Positions 34,462-43,612 of a DNA stretch of 64,000 nucleotides are shown in pieces. Source of the stretch: Coriobacteriia bacterium (lineage in GTDB: Bacteria; Actinomycetota; Coriobacteriia; Anaerosomatales; SLCP01); the NCBI GenBank assembly GCA_030603745.1, contig JAUVXE010000001.1, positions 62,001 through 126,000 on the forward strand. Reading direction: 5' to 3'. Made by a program: the position numbers and the translations under genes. The stretch's first letter is position 1. Each line of letters starts with the position of its first letter. Below the pieces are notes generated by a model. The model was not told where the DNA came from. It did no database searches and saw nothing but the letters and a program-made list of their open reading frames with translations.

Positions 34462-35727
34462 ATGCCTGAGGCGATGAGCACCATCCTGTGGGGCGTCCTG
34501 ACCTTCTCGATCCTCGTGGTCATACACGAAGGCGGCCACTTCCTCGCGGCCCGCGCGTTCGGGGTGAAGGTGCATGAGTTCATGATCGGCCTTCCCGGAC
34601 CCGCGCTGCGGTTCAAGAGCAGGCGCTCGGACACGGTCTTCGGCATCACCGCGATCCCGCTCGGCGGCTACGTGCGCATCGCGGGGATGGAGCCCGGCCC
34701 GGAGGACGAGCTGCTCGCCCCCGCGCTCAAGACCGCCGCGATCGCCGGCCGCATGGACGCGGGCACGCTCTCCTCGGCGTTGGGCGTGGACACCGCACGG
34801 GCCTCGGCACTCCTGGTGACGCTCGCGGACTGGGGGGTTCTCGAGCCCGCGACCGACGACGAGGTCTCCTACCTCGCGACCGTCTCGGCCACCGATCATA
34901 CGGACGCCGAGGCGCTCCTGGCCGACGCCCGGGCGGTCACGTACCGCGCGCTCTCCAAGCCCAAGCGGATCACCGTGCTCGTGATGGGGGTGCTCGCCAA
35001 CCTCGTGACCGCCCTGCTGGTGTTCACGGTCGTCCTCGGCGTGTGGGGCTACTATCAGCATTCGCTCACCCTCTACGACGTCCAGCCGGACTCCGCGGCC
35101 GAAGCCGCGGGCCTGCAGGCCGGGGACACCATCGTCGCGCTCGACGGAGAGCCGGTGGGCGACTGGATCGAGCTCACCACCGGCCTGTCAGAGCGGTCCC
35201 CCGGCGATGCCGTGCTGATCGACTTCCGCCGTGACGGTTCGGACCTGAGCGCCACCGCCGTCCTCGGCGCCTCGGAGAGCGGGACGCCGGTCCTCGGCGT
35301 GGTCTCCGACCTCGAGCATGTCGACCTGTCCATCGGGCGGGCCGCGATCGAGAGCGTGCGGATGACCGGTCTCGTCTTCCAGGCGATCGGGCGCTTCTTC
35401 TCGCCGGCCCACTTCCAGGAGTCGGTCGAGGGAGCGCGCAGCATCGTCGGCATCACGGTCGAGGTCGCCGAGGCCGCGGGCCGCGGCCCGCTCGACTACG
35501 CGTGGATCGTCGCGCTGCTCTCGCTCTCGCTCGGCGTGATGAACATCCTGCCGATACCGCCGCTCGACGGTGGCAAGGTCGCCATCGAGGTCATCGAGGG
35601 GGTCTCCGGCCGTCAGCTCGGCAGGCGTTTCGCCGTCGGCGTGAGCATCTCGGGGGCGGTCCTGCTCTTCTCGCTCATCGGCTACCTCATGTACGCCGAT
35701 GTGGTGCGCTACTTCATAGAACGCTAG
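34462..35727 (+). CDS. rseP: RseP-type site-2 zinc metalloprotease with an inserted winged-helix-like segment
   Basis: An intramembrane protease of the S2P family, which cuts regulatory membrane proteins such as anti-sigma factors and cleaves remnant signal peptides. The 421-residue protein has HEGGH (residues 22-26) in the first membrane helix, a PDZ domain at about 215-295 (YDVQPDSAAEAAGLQAGD), and the third zinc-ligand motif NILPIPPLDGGKV near the end. Unusually, residues about 82-160, between GGYVRIAGM and the second hydrophobic core, form an extra segment resembling a winged helix-turn-helix. ATG 34462 follows GGAGAGTGAGAG; a TTG one codon earlier is possible. Confidence 0.94.
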   Translation: MPEAMSTILWGVLTFSILVVIHEGGHFLAARAFGVKVHEFMIGLPGPALRFKSRRSDTVFGITAIPLGGYVRIAGMEPGPEDELLAPALKTAAIAGRMDAGTLSSALGVDTARASALLVTLADWGVLEPATDDEVSYLATVSATDHTDAEALLADARAVTYRALSKPKRITVLVMGVLANLVTALLVFTVVLGVWGYYQHSLTLYDVQPDSAAEAAGLQAGDTIVALDGEPVGDWIELTTGLSERSPGDAVLIDFRRDGSDLSATAVLGASESGTPVLGVVSDLEHVDLSIGRAAIESVRMTGLVFQAIGRFFSPAHFQESVEGARSIVGITVEVAEAAGRGPLDYAWIVALLSLSLGVMNILPIPPLDGGKVAIEVIEGVSGRQLGRRFAVGVSISGAVLLFSLIGYLMYADVVRYFIER

Positions 35728-35754
35728 AGCGGGAGTGCACGGAAGGGGAGGGCG

Positions 35755-36834
35755 ATGACGTACGAACGGCGGGATTCGCGGCCGGTGATGGTCGGCCGTG
35801 TCATGGTGGGCGGCGGCGCCCCGATCACGGTCCAGTCGATGACCACGACCGATCCGCGCGACGTCTCGGCCACCCTCGAGCAGATCGGACGCCTGACAGA
35901 GGCGGGCTGCGAGATCGTCCGTGTGGCGCTTCCGGGGCATGAGTCGCTCGACGGGTTCGAGCGCGTCTGCGCCCAGTCGCCGATCCCGGTCGTGGCCGAC
36001 GTCCACTTCGACCACACCCTCGCCATCGAGGCCGCCCGACGAGGCGCCGCGAAACTGCGGGTCAACCCCGGCAACATCGGTTCGCTCGACCGGGTCGACG
36101 CGGTGATCGACGCCGCCGGGGAGGCGGGGATCCCGATCCGGATCGGCGTCAACGCAGGCTCGCTCGCATCCGAACACCGGGACAAGGACTGGCCGCTCGC
36201 CGACAAGCTCGTCGCGAGCGCGATCGCCTTCTGCGAGCACTTCGAGGGCCGCGGGTTCACCGACATCGTCGTCGCCGCCAAGGCCTCCAACGTGGTCTCT
36301 ACGGTCGATGCCTACCGCGCGCTCTCCACCGCGGTGCCCTACCCGTTCCACATCGGGGTGACCGAGGCGGGCACCTCGCTCGCCGGCACGGTGAAGTCGA
36401 GCGTGGGTCTCGGCATCCTGCTCGCCGAGGGGATCGGCGACACGCTGCGCGTCTCGCTGACCTCGGACCCGGTCGACGAGGTCAGGGTAGGGTGGGCGAT
36501 CCTCGCCGCGCTCGACATCCGGCGGCGGGGCCCCGAGCTCGTGAGCTGCCCGACGTGCGGCCGGTGCGAGGTCGACCTGATCCCGCTCGCGCGCGAGATC
36601 GAGGAGCGTCTGCGCACCCGGACCACGCCGCTCAAGGTCGCGGTGATGGGGTGCGTGGTCAACGGCCCCGGAGAGGCGCGGGAGGCCGATATCGGCGTCG
36701 CGGCGGGCAAGGGGGTCGGCATGATCTTCGCCAAGGGGCGTCCTTTGCGCAAGGTCCCCGAGGAGGGGATCGTCGACGCCCTCATGGACGAGATCGACGC
36801 CATCGACCGCCACGGGGCTCCGGCCGACCGCTGA
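35755..36834 (+). CDS. ispG: 4-hydroxy-3-methylbut-2-en-1-yl diphosphate synthase IspG
   Basis: IspG is the [4Fe-4S] enzyme that converts MEcPP to HMBPP in the MEP pathway. The 359-residue protein has the TIM-barrel half (VMVGGGAPITVQSMTTTDPR, LRVNPGNIGS, IGVTEAGT). The cluster-binding half has Cys265, Cys268 and Cys300 with Glu307 (CPTCGR, GCVVNGPGEA). The ATG at 35755 is 27 bases after rseP. dxr, rseP, ispG and proS form a group found in many bacteria. ispH is not in the window. Confidence 0.97.
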   Translation: MTYERRDSRPVMVGRVMVGGGAPITVQSMTTTDPRDVSATLEQIGRLTEAGCEIVRVALPGHESLDGFERVCAQSPIPVVADVHFDHTLAIEAARRGAAKLRVNPGNIGSLDRVDAVIDAAGEAGIPIRIGVNAGSLASEHRDKDWPLADKLVASAIAFCEHFEGRGFTDIVVAAKASNVVSTVDAYRALSTAVPYPFHIGVTEAGTSLAGTVKSSVGLGILLAEGIGDTLRVSLTSDPVDEVRVGWAILAALDIRRRGPELVSCPTCGRCEVDLIPLAREIEERLRTRTTPLKVAVMGCVVNGPGEAREADIGVAAGKGVGMIFAKGRPLRKVPEEGIVDALMDEIDAIDRHGAPADR

Positions 36835-36849
36835 TACCGCGGGTTGCGC

Positions 36850-36855
36850 TATCCT
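36850..36855 (+). promoter_or_regulatory. Possible -10 box for proS
   Basis: TATCCT lies in GCGCTATCCT, in the 97-base gap between ispG and proS. No -35 box was found, so this is only a candidate; the context resembles the other extended -10 sites in the window. Confidence 0.3.
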
Positions 36856-36931
36856 GTCACCCGACACGCATCACCGACTCAGACCGTCGGACGCCGAGCG
36901 CCGCGCGTCCGCATCCGGAGGGGACCGCCCG

Positions 36932-38659
36932 ATGACCGTCGCGCTTCGCATGACCGCCCTGCACGTCCCTACGCTCAAGGAGGACCCCGCCGAGGCCGAG
37001 ATCGCCTCGCACCGGCTCCTCCTGCGCGCCGGGTTGATCCGCAAGGCGGCCGCCGGCATCTACACCTTCCTCCCCCTCGGCTGGCGCTCGGTCGTCAAGA
37101 TCGAGCAGATCGTCCGTGAGGAGATGGACGCGATCGGCTCCCAGGAGCTGCTCCTGCCGTTCGTGCAGCCCGCGGAGTTGTGGCAGCGGTCGGGCCGCTG
37201 GGACGACTACGGTCCCGAGCTCGCCCGCCTCCACGACCGCCAGGGACGCGAGTTCTGCCTCGGGCCCACCCACGAGGAGATCATCACCGCGCTCGTGAGC
37301 GGCGAGGTGCGTTCCTATCGCGACCTCCCGCTCTCCCTCTACCAGATCAACCTGAAGTTCCGCGATGAGATGCGCCCCCGCTTCGGCCTGCTGCGTGGAC
37401 GCGAGTTCATCATGAAGGACGCCTACTCGTTCCACGACAGCCAGGAGTCGCTGCAGGCGCACTACGACGACCAGGCCCGCGCCTACGGGCGCATCTGCGA
37501 CCGCCTCGGCCTGGTCTATCGCCCCGTCGAGGCCGACTCCGGGCAGATCGGCGGGTCGGTCACCACCGAGTTCATGGCGCTCGCCGAGACGGGGGAGGCC
37601 GAGCTCGTCTACTGCGAGTGCGGCTGGGCCGCCAACGTCGAGGCCGCCTCCACCGTGGTGTCCCGCACGCCCTCGATCACCGAGCCCGTCGCTCTCGAGC
37701 GCGTCCACACCCCGCAGATCCGCACGATCGCCGAGCTCGCGTCCTTCCTCGGCATCAGCGACCATGACACGGTCAAGACGATGGCGGGCAAGGACGCCGA
37801 CGGCCGCCTCGTGTTCTTCTGCGTGCCTGGTGACCGCGAGCTCAACCCGCTCAAGGCCGCGCGCGCGGTGCCCGGCGTCGAGCTCCTCGCCGAGGAGGAC
37901 TTCGCCGCCTACGCGATCCCCAAGGGCTCCCTCGGCCCGGTCTCGCCGCCCGAGGGCACGCTCGTCGTCGCTGACGAGTCGCTCAGGGGCGACGTCGCGT
38001 GGGGCATCGGCGCCAACGAGGACGACTTCCACTACACGGGCGCGATGCCGGGACGCGACTTCGAGGTCGAGGTGTGGGCGGATCTCGTGGTCGCCCGCCC
38101 CGGCGACGGGTGCCCGACCTGCTCCGGCGCGCTCTCGGGGGCGCGGGGCATCGAGGTCAGCCAGGTCTTCCAGCTCGGCACCAAGTACTCCGAGTCGCTC
38201 GGCGCCACCTACACCGCCGAGGACGGTTCCGAGCAGCCGTTCGTCATGGGCTGCTACGGTGTCGGCATCACGCGCTCGCTCGCCGCGGTGATCGAGCAGC
38301 ACCACGACGAGAACGGCATCGTGTGGCCGGTCTCGGTGGCCCCGGTGGAGGCCGCGGTCATCCCGCTGACCGTGGGCGACGACGAGGTCGCCCCGGTCGC
38401 CGAGCGCCTCTGGCGCGAACTCGCCGAGGCGGGCGTCGAGGTCGTCATCGACGACCGGGACGAGCGCGCCGGCGTGAAGTTCGCCGATGCGGAGCTCATC
38501 GGCTTCCCGTTCCAGCTCGTGCTCGGCAAGCGCGGCTTGGCGGCGGGCGTGGTCGAACTCAAGGACCGCGTCACCCTCGATCGCATCGAGGTGCCCCTCG
38601 CCGAGGCGGTCCGAACCCTCGTTGCGCGCGTCGAGGAGGAGCGGGCGCGCTTCCGCTAG
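36932..38659 (+). CDS. proS: Prolyl-tRNA synthetase ProS (bacterial type with editing domain)
   Basis: ProS charges tRNA-Pro. The 575-residue length and order fit the bacterial class: class II core with motif 1 region (GIYTFLPLGWRSVVKIEQIV), motif 2 (FRDEMRPRFGLLRGREFIMK), then the YbaK-like INS editing domain at about 235-385 (TVKTMAGKDADGRLVFFCVP). Motif 3 (MGCYGVGITRSLAAVIEQ) and an anticodon-binding domain follow. Start ATG 36932 follows GGAGGGG; an ATG at 36950 has no ribosome site. An imperfect hairpin (TATCCG/CGGATA, 38680-38708) follows the gene. Confidence 0.97.
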   Translation: MTVALRMTALHVPTLKEDPAEAEIASHRLLLRAGLIRKAAAGIYTFLPLGWRSVVKIEQIVREEMDAIGSQELLLPFVQPAELWQRSGRWDDYGPELARLHDRQGREFCLGPTHEEIITALVSGEVRSYRDLPLSLYQINLKFRDEMRPRFGLLRGREFIMKDAYSFHDSQESLQAHYDDQARAYGRICDRLGLVYRPVEADSGQIGGSVTTEFMALAETGEAELVYCECGWAANVEAASTVVSRTPSITEPVALERVHTPQIRTIAELASFLGISDHDTVKTMAGKDADGRLVFFCVPGDRELNPLKAARAVPGVELLAEEDFAAYAIPKGSLGPVSPPEGTLVVADESLRGDVAWGIGANEDDFHYTGAMPGRDFEVEVWADLVVARPGDGCPTCSGALSGARGIEVSQVFQLGTKYSESLGATYTAEDGSEQPFVMGCYGVGITRSLAAVIEQHHDENGIVWPVSVAPVEAAVIPLTVGDDEVAPVAERLWRELAEAGVEVVIDDRDERAGVKFADAELIGFPFQLVLGKRGLAAGVVELKDRVTLDRIEVPLAEAVRTLVARVEEERARFR

Positions 38660-38723
38660 GGAGGCGTGTTCGCGCACGGTATCCGGGTCGCCGGGAGCGG
38701 CACGGATACGTCGGCGCGCTGCT

Positions 38724-38751
38724 TTGTCCTCCCTGCTCCGTGTGCTAGAAT
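38724..38751 (+). promoter_or_regulatory. rimP-nusA operon promoter (extended -10)
   Basis: TTGTCC (38724-38729), 16 bases, then TAGAAT (38746-38751) with extended TG in TGTGCTAGAAT. The expected start is near 38758, at the edge of a perfect palindrome CAGGACGTCCTG (38764-38775). Confidence 0.75.
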
Positions 38752-38763
38752 CGGGTGGTTGTA

Positions 38764-38803
38764 CAGGACGTCCTGCAAGAAGTGGGTGACCCCCGCTTCT
38801 TTT
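38764..38803 (+). promoter_or_regulatory. Leader attenuator of the nusA operon: palindrome plus intrinsic terminator
   Basis: Just after the expected start is CAGGACGTCCTG, followed by a terminator-like hairpin. GAAGTGGG (38779-38786) can pair with the CCCCGCTTC side ending at 38799 in an 8 bp stem including one G-U pair, followed by a T run (TTTT at 38800-38803). It lies between promoter and rimP, with AAGGAGG at 38811-38817 beyond it. NusA-dependent termination in such a leader is known for Bacillus nusA; its operation here is inferred. Confidence 0.65.
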
Positions 38804-38826
38804 CGTCTGGAAGGAGGTCGGTCGGT

Positions 38827-39315
38827 ATGAGCGAGGCCCTCGTGGCCCGCCTGGAGGCGCTTCTCGAGCCCCGGGCGCTGCAGCACGGGTACGAGCTCGT
38901 CGCGGTCGAGCTCGCCGGCGGGCAGGGGTCCCCGATCGTGCGGGTCTACCTCGACCGCGAGGGCGGGGTCGACCTCGACGCGATCGTCGCGGCGAACGAG
39001 TGGGTCTCGGCGACCCTCGACGATGCGGATCCCATCGAGGGTGCGTACACCCTCGAGGTCTCGTCGCCGGGCATCGACCGCCCGCTCCGCAAGATCGAGG
39101 ACTACCAGCGTTTCGCGGGGTCGGTCGCGACCCTGAAGACCCGGCCCGTGGAGGGGCGGACCCGCTTCACCGGTCGCATCGAGCGTCTCGACGGCGACGT
39201 GATCGTGCTCGACATCGACGGAACATCCGTTCGCATCGACTTCGGCGACGTGCGCAACGCGCGCCTGAAGGGCGACGTGGACTTCGGACAGGGAAAGGGT
39301 GGCGAGGAGCGATGA
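38827..39315 (+). CDS. rimP: Ribosome maturation factor RimP
   Basis: RimP assists early 30S assembly. The 162-residue protein has the N-terminal RimP domain (ALVARLEALLEPRALQHGYE, VYLDREGGVDLDAI, YTLEVSSPGIDRPL) and the C-terminal SH3-like domain. ATG 38827 is nine bases after AAGGAGG. In-frame codons upstream run into the leader terminator and are rejected. It heads the rimP-nusA-ylxR-infB operon and overlaps nusA by four bases. Confidence 0.96.
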   Translation: MSEALVARLEALLEPRALQHGYELVAVELAGGQGSPIVRVYLDREGGVDLDAIVAANEWVSATLDDADPIEGAYTLEVSSPGIDRPLRKIEDYQRFAGSVATLKTRPVEGRTRFTGRIERLDGDVIVLDIDGTSVRIDFGDVRNARLKGDVDFGQGKGGEER

Positions 39316-40460
39316 GTTCTGAGCTCATGGACGCGCTGCGGCAGCTGGCGCGCGAGAAGAACATCGACGAGTACGACATGCTGGACCGCCTCGAGCAGCA
39401 GCTCGCGGCCACCTACCGACGCATGCTCGACCTCGAGAACGACACACGGGTCTCCATCGACCGCGAGACCGGCCGGATCTACCTCTACGAGCTCGTCCCC
39501 GTGGGCGGCACCGAGGAGGAGCCGGAGGTCGAGGAGCGCGACATCACGCCCTCCGACGTCTCCCGCATCGCGGCCCAGGCAGCCAAGAACGTGATCATGT
39601 CGTCGATCCGCGAGGCGGAGCGCGACAAGATCTACGAGGAGTACTCGGACCGGGTGGGCGAGAGCGTGACCGGCACGGTACAGCAGTCGGACAACCGCTA
39701 CACGCTGATCAAGCTCCGCGAAGGGGTCGAGGCGCTCCTCCCCCCGTCCGAGCAGCCGCCCAACGAGCGCTACGACCACAACCAGCGCCTCAAGGCCTAC
39801 ATCATCGAGGTCCGCAAGACATCGACCGAGCCGTCGATCGTCGTATCGCGCACCCACCCCGGCCTCATCCGGCGCCTCTTCGAGCTCGAGGTTCCCGAGA
39901 TCTACGACGGCCTGGTCGAGATCAAGAGCGTGGCCCGGGAACCCGGCATGCGGTCCAAGGTCGCGGTCTCGAGCCGTGAGAGCGGTCTCGACCCGGTCGG
40001 CGCGTGCGTGGGCCCCAAGGGCAGCCGTGTTCGCATGATCGTGAGCGAGCTGCGCGGCGAGCGGATCGACGTCATCCCGTGGTCCGAGGAGCCCTCGGCC
40101 TACGTCGCCAACGCCATCTCTCCCGCCAAGGTCTCCTCGGTCATCATCGACGAGGCGAACCACATCGCGACCGTCATCGTCCCCGACGACCAGCTGTCGC
40201 TCGCGATCGGCAAGGAGGGCCAGAACGCCCGCCTCGCGGCGAAGCTCACCGGCTGGCGGATCGACATCAAGAGCCAGGTCCAGGCCGCGGAGGCAGGGCT
40301 CGCCGCCCAGGTGGCCTCCGGCGGGGACGACCGGCATGCCGAGGAGGAGTCCGACGGGCGCTGCATCGCCGTCATGAGCTCCGGGATGCGGTGCCGCAAC
40401 AAGGCCCGCCCGGGCAGCTCGTACTGCGGCGTCCACGAGAAGGAGGGTGCCGACTCGTGA
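39312..40460 (+). CDS. nusA: Transcription factor NusA with a C-terminal Cys3-His module
   Basis: NusA binds RNA polymerase and controls pausing, termination and antitermination. The 382-residue protein has the N-terminal polymerase-binding domain (about 1-125), an S1 domain (about 130-205) and two KH domains (about 205-340, with [15 protein letters not shown] and [15 protein letters not shown]). Past the point where the Gram-positive form normally ends, residues 349-382 add C351-x9-C361-x10-C372-x2-H375, a candidate zinc-binding module ([20 protein letters not shown]). It overlaps rimP and ylxR. ylxQ, the L7Ae-like neighbour in Bacillus, is absent. Confidence 0.96.
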   Translation: MSSELMDALRQLAREKNIDEYDMLDRLEQQLAATYRRMLDLENDTRVSIDRETGRIYLYELVPVGGTEEEPEVEERDITPSDVSRIAAQAAKNVIMSSIREAERDKIYEEYSDRVGESVTGTVQQSDNRYTLIKLREGVEALLPPSEQPPNERYDHNQRLKAYIIEVRKTSTEPSIVVSRTHPGLIRRLFELEVPEIYDGLVEIKSVAREPGMRSKVAVSSRESGLDPVGACVGPKGSRVRMIVSELRGERIDVIPWSEEPSAYVANAISPAKVSSVIIDEANHIATVIVPDDQLSLAIGKEGQNARLAAKLTGWRIDIKSQVQAAEAGLAAQVASGGDDRHAEEESDGRCIAVMSSGMRCRNKARPGSSYCGVHEKEGADS

Positions 40461-40759
40461 CACGGACCCGCAAGACCCCGGTGCGCAGCTGCATCGGGTG
40501 CGGTCGCGCCGACGACAAGCGCGCATTCACGCGCATCGTCCGCACGAAGGACGGCCACATCGAGGTCGACCCTTCAGGCAAGGCCAACGGCAGGGGAGCG
40601 TACCTCTGCCCGCGCACCGCGTGCTTCGAGGCGGCGGTCTCCAGGCGCCGGTTCGACGCGGCACTCCGTGTCAGACTTCACGATGACGACCTTGACCGAC
40701 TGAGACGAGACTTCGAGGCGCTGACCGACCAGGACGCGACCTCGCAGCAAGGACGGTGA
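40457..40759 (+). CDS. ylxR: YlxR (RnpM) family RNA-binding protein
   Basis: A 100-residue YlxR/DUF448 protein. This family was recently linked to RNase P modulation (RnpM) and is found between nusA and infB. It has the family signature [10 protein letters not shown] (Cys12, Cys15), then [14 protein letters not shown] and the basic RRRFDAALR. The GTG at 40457 overlaps the nusA stop. The short size and location are typical. Confidence 0.93.
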   Translation: MTRTRKTPVRSCIGCGRADDKRAFTRIVRTKDGHIEVDPSGKANGRGAYLCPRTACFEAAVSRRRFDAALRVRLHDDDLDRLRRDFEALTDQDATSQQGR

Positions 40760-40766
40760 CCGATCT

Positions 40767-43199
40767 ATGCCCAGCATGAGAGTCCACGAACTCGCCAAGG
40801 AGTTCGGCATGACCTCCAAGGAGCTGCTCGAGCGGCTCCAGGAACTGAAGATACCGGCGAAGAACCACGCCTCCACCCTCGTCGAGGCGTACGTGGACAA
40901 GATCCGCAAGGACCTCGGGCCGCTCATCGCTGAACGCCAGGCCGCCCTCGAGGAGGAGCGTCTCAAGAAGGAGGCCGCCGAAGCCGCCAAGCGCGAGGCC
41001 GAGGAGGCGGAGCGCCGTGCGGCCGAGGAGGCGCACCGTGCAGCCGAGGCCGCCCGCCGCGAGGAGGAGGAGCTCCGCAAGAAGGAGGCCGAGCAGGCCG
41101 CCGCCGCTGAGCGGGAGGCCGCCGAGAAGGCCGAGGAGGCCGCTGCCGCCGCTCGTGCCGCGGAGGCCGCGCGTGCTCAGGAAGAGGCCGCCGCCCGCGC
41201 CGCCGAGGAGGCCGCCAAGCGCGAGGCCGAGGAGGCCGCGCGTCTCGAGAAGGCCGAGGAGGAGCGGTACCGCCAGATGGCGCGCGAGGCCGAGCAAGTC
41301 GTGTCGAGCCCCGTCATCGAGCAGGCCAAGGCCGCTGTCGCCGCCGCGCAGGCGGAGCAGGGCAAGCGCAAGAAGCGCAAGGAGAAGCGGGCGAAGCGCG
41401 AAGAGGCGACCGCCGCCGAGGCCACGTCCGACGCCTCTGCCGCCGCCGGCTCCGAGGACCTCGTGACCGTGACCGAGGGAGTGACCGTCGGCGAGTTCGC
41501 CGACGCCCTCGGCCTGCCTTCCACCGAGATCATCAAGCGGCTGATGCTCCTCGGCACGCCGCTGACCGTCAACCAGCCGATGATGAGCGACATCGTCGAG
41601 CTGATCGCCGAGGACCTCGGCAGGGAGGTCGCCATCGTCTCGCCGGAGGAGGAGACCGGGTTCGTCTTCGAGGACGACCCCGCCGATCTCGTCGCGCGCC
41701 CGCCGGTCGTCACCGTCATGGGCCACGTCGACCACGGCAAGACGTCGCTGCTCGACGCGATCCGTGAGACGGGGGTCGCCGAGACCGAGGCCGGCGGCAT
41801 CACCCAGCACATCGGCGCGAGCGTCGTCTTCCACAACGGCAAGCAGGTCACCTTCATCGACACGCCGGGTCACGAGGCCTTCACCGCCATGCGTGCCCGC
41901 GGCGCCAAGGTCACCGACGTCGCGGTCCTCGTGGTCGCGGCGGACGACGGCGTGATGCCGCAGACCGTCGAGGCCATCCACCACGCGAAGGCCGCAGGCG
42001 TCCCGATCATCGTCGCCGTCAACAAGATCGACAAGGACGGCGCCAACCCCGACCGCGTGCGCCAGGAGCTGACCGAGCACGAGATCGTGCCCGAGGAGTG
42101 GGGCGGAAGCGACATCTTCGTCAACGTCTCGGCCAAGCAGCGTCTCAATATCGACGAGCTGCTTGAGATGATCCTGCTGCAGGCCGACGTCCTCGAGCTC
42201 AAGGCGAACCCGGGCGCTCCCGCCTCGGGCATCGTCATCGAGGCCAAGCTCGACCGCGGCCGCGGCCCTGTCGCCACCGTCCTCATCCAGCGCGGCACCA
42301 TGCGCGTGGGTGACGCCATCGTCGCCGGCACGAGCCACGGCCGCGTGCGCGCGCTCGTCAACCCGCTCGCCGAGACGGTCGAGTCCGCCGGTCCCGCCGA
42401 CCCGGTCGAGATCCTCGGCCTGGGCAGCGTCCCCTCGGCGGGAGACGAGTTCCGCGTCTTCGCCGACGAACGCGACGCCCGCAACCTGGCCGAGGAGCGC
42501 GCCCTCAAGCAGCGCCTCCTCGCGCAGGAGAAGAAGGTCCACGTCTCACTCGACGACCTGTTCGCCCGGATCCAGGAGGGCGAACTCGCGGAGCTCAACC
42601 TCGTGGTCAAGGCAGATGTCCAGGGCTCGATCGAGGCCCTCAAAGACGCGCTCGACAAGATGGACCAGAGCGAGGTCCGCATCAACGTCATCCACTCGGC
42701 GGTCGGTGCGATCACCGAGACCGACGTCATGCTCGCCGACGCCTCCGACGCCATCATCATCGGCTTCAACGTGCGCCCCGAGCCCAAGGCCAAGTCGCTC
42801 GCCGAGAAGGAGAGCGTCGACATCCGCCTGTACCGGGTCATCTACCAGGCCATCGAGGACATCAACGCTGCCCGAGTCGGCCTGCTGGCGCCGGAGTTCC
42901 ACGAGGAGGAGACCGCCCGGGTCGAGATCCGCGAGCTGTTCCGCGTGCCCAAGCTCGGCGTCATCGCGGGCTCCTACGTGCTCGATGGAGAGATCACCCG
43001 CGACGACCTCGTGCGTGTCGTCCGCGACGGCACGGTCATCTACGAGGGCAAGCTCGGCTCGCTCCGCCGGTTCAAGGACGACGTCAAGTCGGTCCGCTCC
43101 GGCTACGAGTGCGGTCTGAGCATCGCCGGCTTCCAGGACGTCAAAGAAGGCGACATCGTCGAGGCGTACAAGATCGTCGAAGTCGCCCGCGAGTCGTAA
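40767..43199 (+). CDS. infB: Translation initiation factor IF-2
   Basis: IF-2 is the GTPase that places initiator tRNA and joins subunits. The 810-residue protein has an N-terminal IF2N domain ([20 protein letters not shown]) and a long Glu/Ala/Arg-rich helical low-complexity stretch (about 55-195). A second IF2N domain follows (about 235-285), then the G domain with GHVDHGKT (319-326), DTPGHEAF and NKID. Domains II-IV contain [15 protein letters not shown] and the C-terminal fMet-tRNA barrel. It starts at ATG 40767, seven bases after ylxR. ATG 40776 ([10 protein letters not shown]) is an alternative. Confidence 0.97.
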   Translation: MPSMRVHELAKEFGMTSKELLERLQELKIPAKNHASTLVEAYVDKIRKDLGPLIAERQAALEEERLKKEAAEAAKREAEEAERRAAEEAHRAAEAARREEEELRKKEAEQAAAAEREAAEKAEEAAAAARAAEAARAQEEAAARAAEEAAKREAEEAARLEKAEEERYRQMAREAEQVVSSPVIEQAKAAVAAAQAEQGKRKKRKEKRAKREEATAAEATSDASAAAGSEDLVTVTEGVTVGEFADALGLPSTEIIKRLMLLGTPLTVNQPMMSDIVELIAEDLGREVAIVSPEEETGFVFEDDPADLVARPPVVTVMGHVDHGKTSLLDAIRETGVAETEAGGITQHIGASVVFHNGKQVTFIDTPGHEAFTAMRARGAKVTDVAVLVVAADDGVMPQTVEAIHHAKAAGVPIIVAVNKIDKDGANPDRVRQELTEHEIVPEEWGGSDIFVNVSAKQRLNIDELLEMILLQADVLELKANPGAPASGIVIEAKLDRGRGPVATVLIQRGTMRVGDAIVAGTSHGRVRALVNPLAETVESAGPADPVEILGLGSVPSAGDEFRVFADERDARNLAEERALKQRLLAQEKKVHVSLDDLFARIQEGELAELNLVVKADVQGSIEALKDALDKMDQSEVRINVIHSAVGAITETDVMLADASDAIIIGFNVRPEPKAKSLAEKESVDIRLYRVIYQAIEDINAARVGLLAPEFHEEETARVEIRELFRVPKLGVIAGSYVLDGEITRDDLVRVVRDGTVIYEGKLGSLRRFKDDVKSVRSGYECGLSIAGFQDVKEGDIVEAYKIVEVARES

Positions 43200-43212
43200 G
43201 AGGTATCGACAG

Positions 43213-43608
43213 ATGAAGCAGACCCCACGCACCCGCAAGGTCAACGAGATGGTCCGGGAGGAGGTCGCGAGGATCCTCGCCGAGGAGATCTCCGACCCTC
43301 GCCTGATGCTGGTCACCGTGACCTCCGCCGAGGTGAGCCCCGACATGTCCGTTGCCAGCATCTACGTGATCACGCACGGCGACCAGGAGCGCTACGACGA
43401 GATGCTCGCCGGCCTCGAATCGGCGAAGGGCCGGATCCGCTCGCTCCTCGGCGGACGGATCTCGCTCCGGCTCACCCCGGAGCTCCGGTTCTTCGTCGAC
43501 AGCTCCGTCGACGAGGGCATGCGCATCGCCGAGGCGCTCAAGGACGTCCCGCCCAGCCTCGCTGCTTCGGGTGACGCGGACCCCGGCGACGAGCCAGAGA
43601 CCGAGTGA
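43213..43608 (+). CDS. rbfA: Ribosome-binding factor A
   Basis: RbfA is a KH-fold 30S maturation and cold-adaptation factor. The 131-residue protein shows TRKVNEMVREEVARIL, EISDPRLMLVTVTSAEVSPD and LTPELRFFVDSSVDEGMRI, the usual RbfA blocks, with a short acidic tail. It follows infB after 13 bases and precedes the nrnA-type gene. infB-rbfA-nrnA-truB-ribF is the widespread Gram-positive arrangement. Confidence 0.96.
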   Translation: MKQTPRTRKVNEMVREEVARILAEEISDPRLMLVTVTSAEVSPDMSVASIYVITHGDQERYDEMLAGLESAKGRIRSLLGGRISLRLTPELRFFVDSSVDEGMRIAEALKDVPPSLAASGDADPGDEPETE

Positions 43609-43612
43609 CCCG

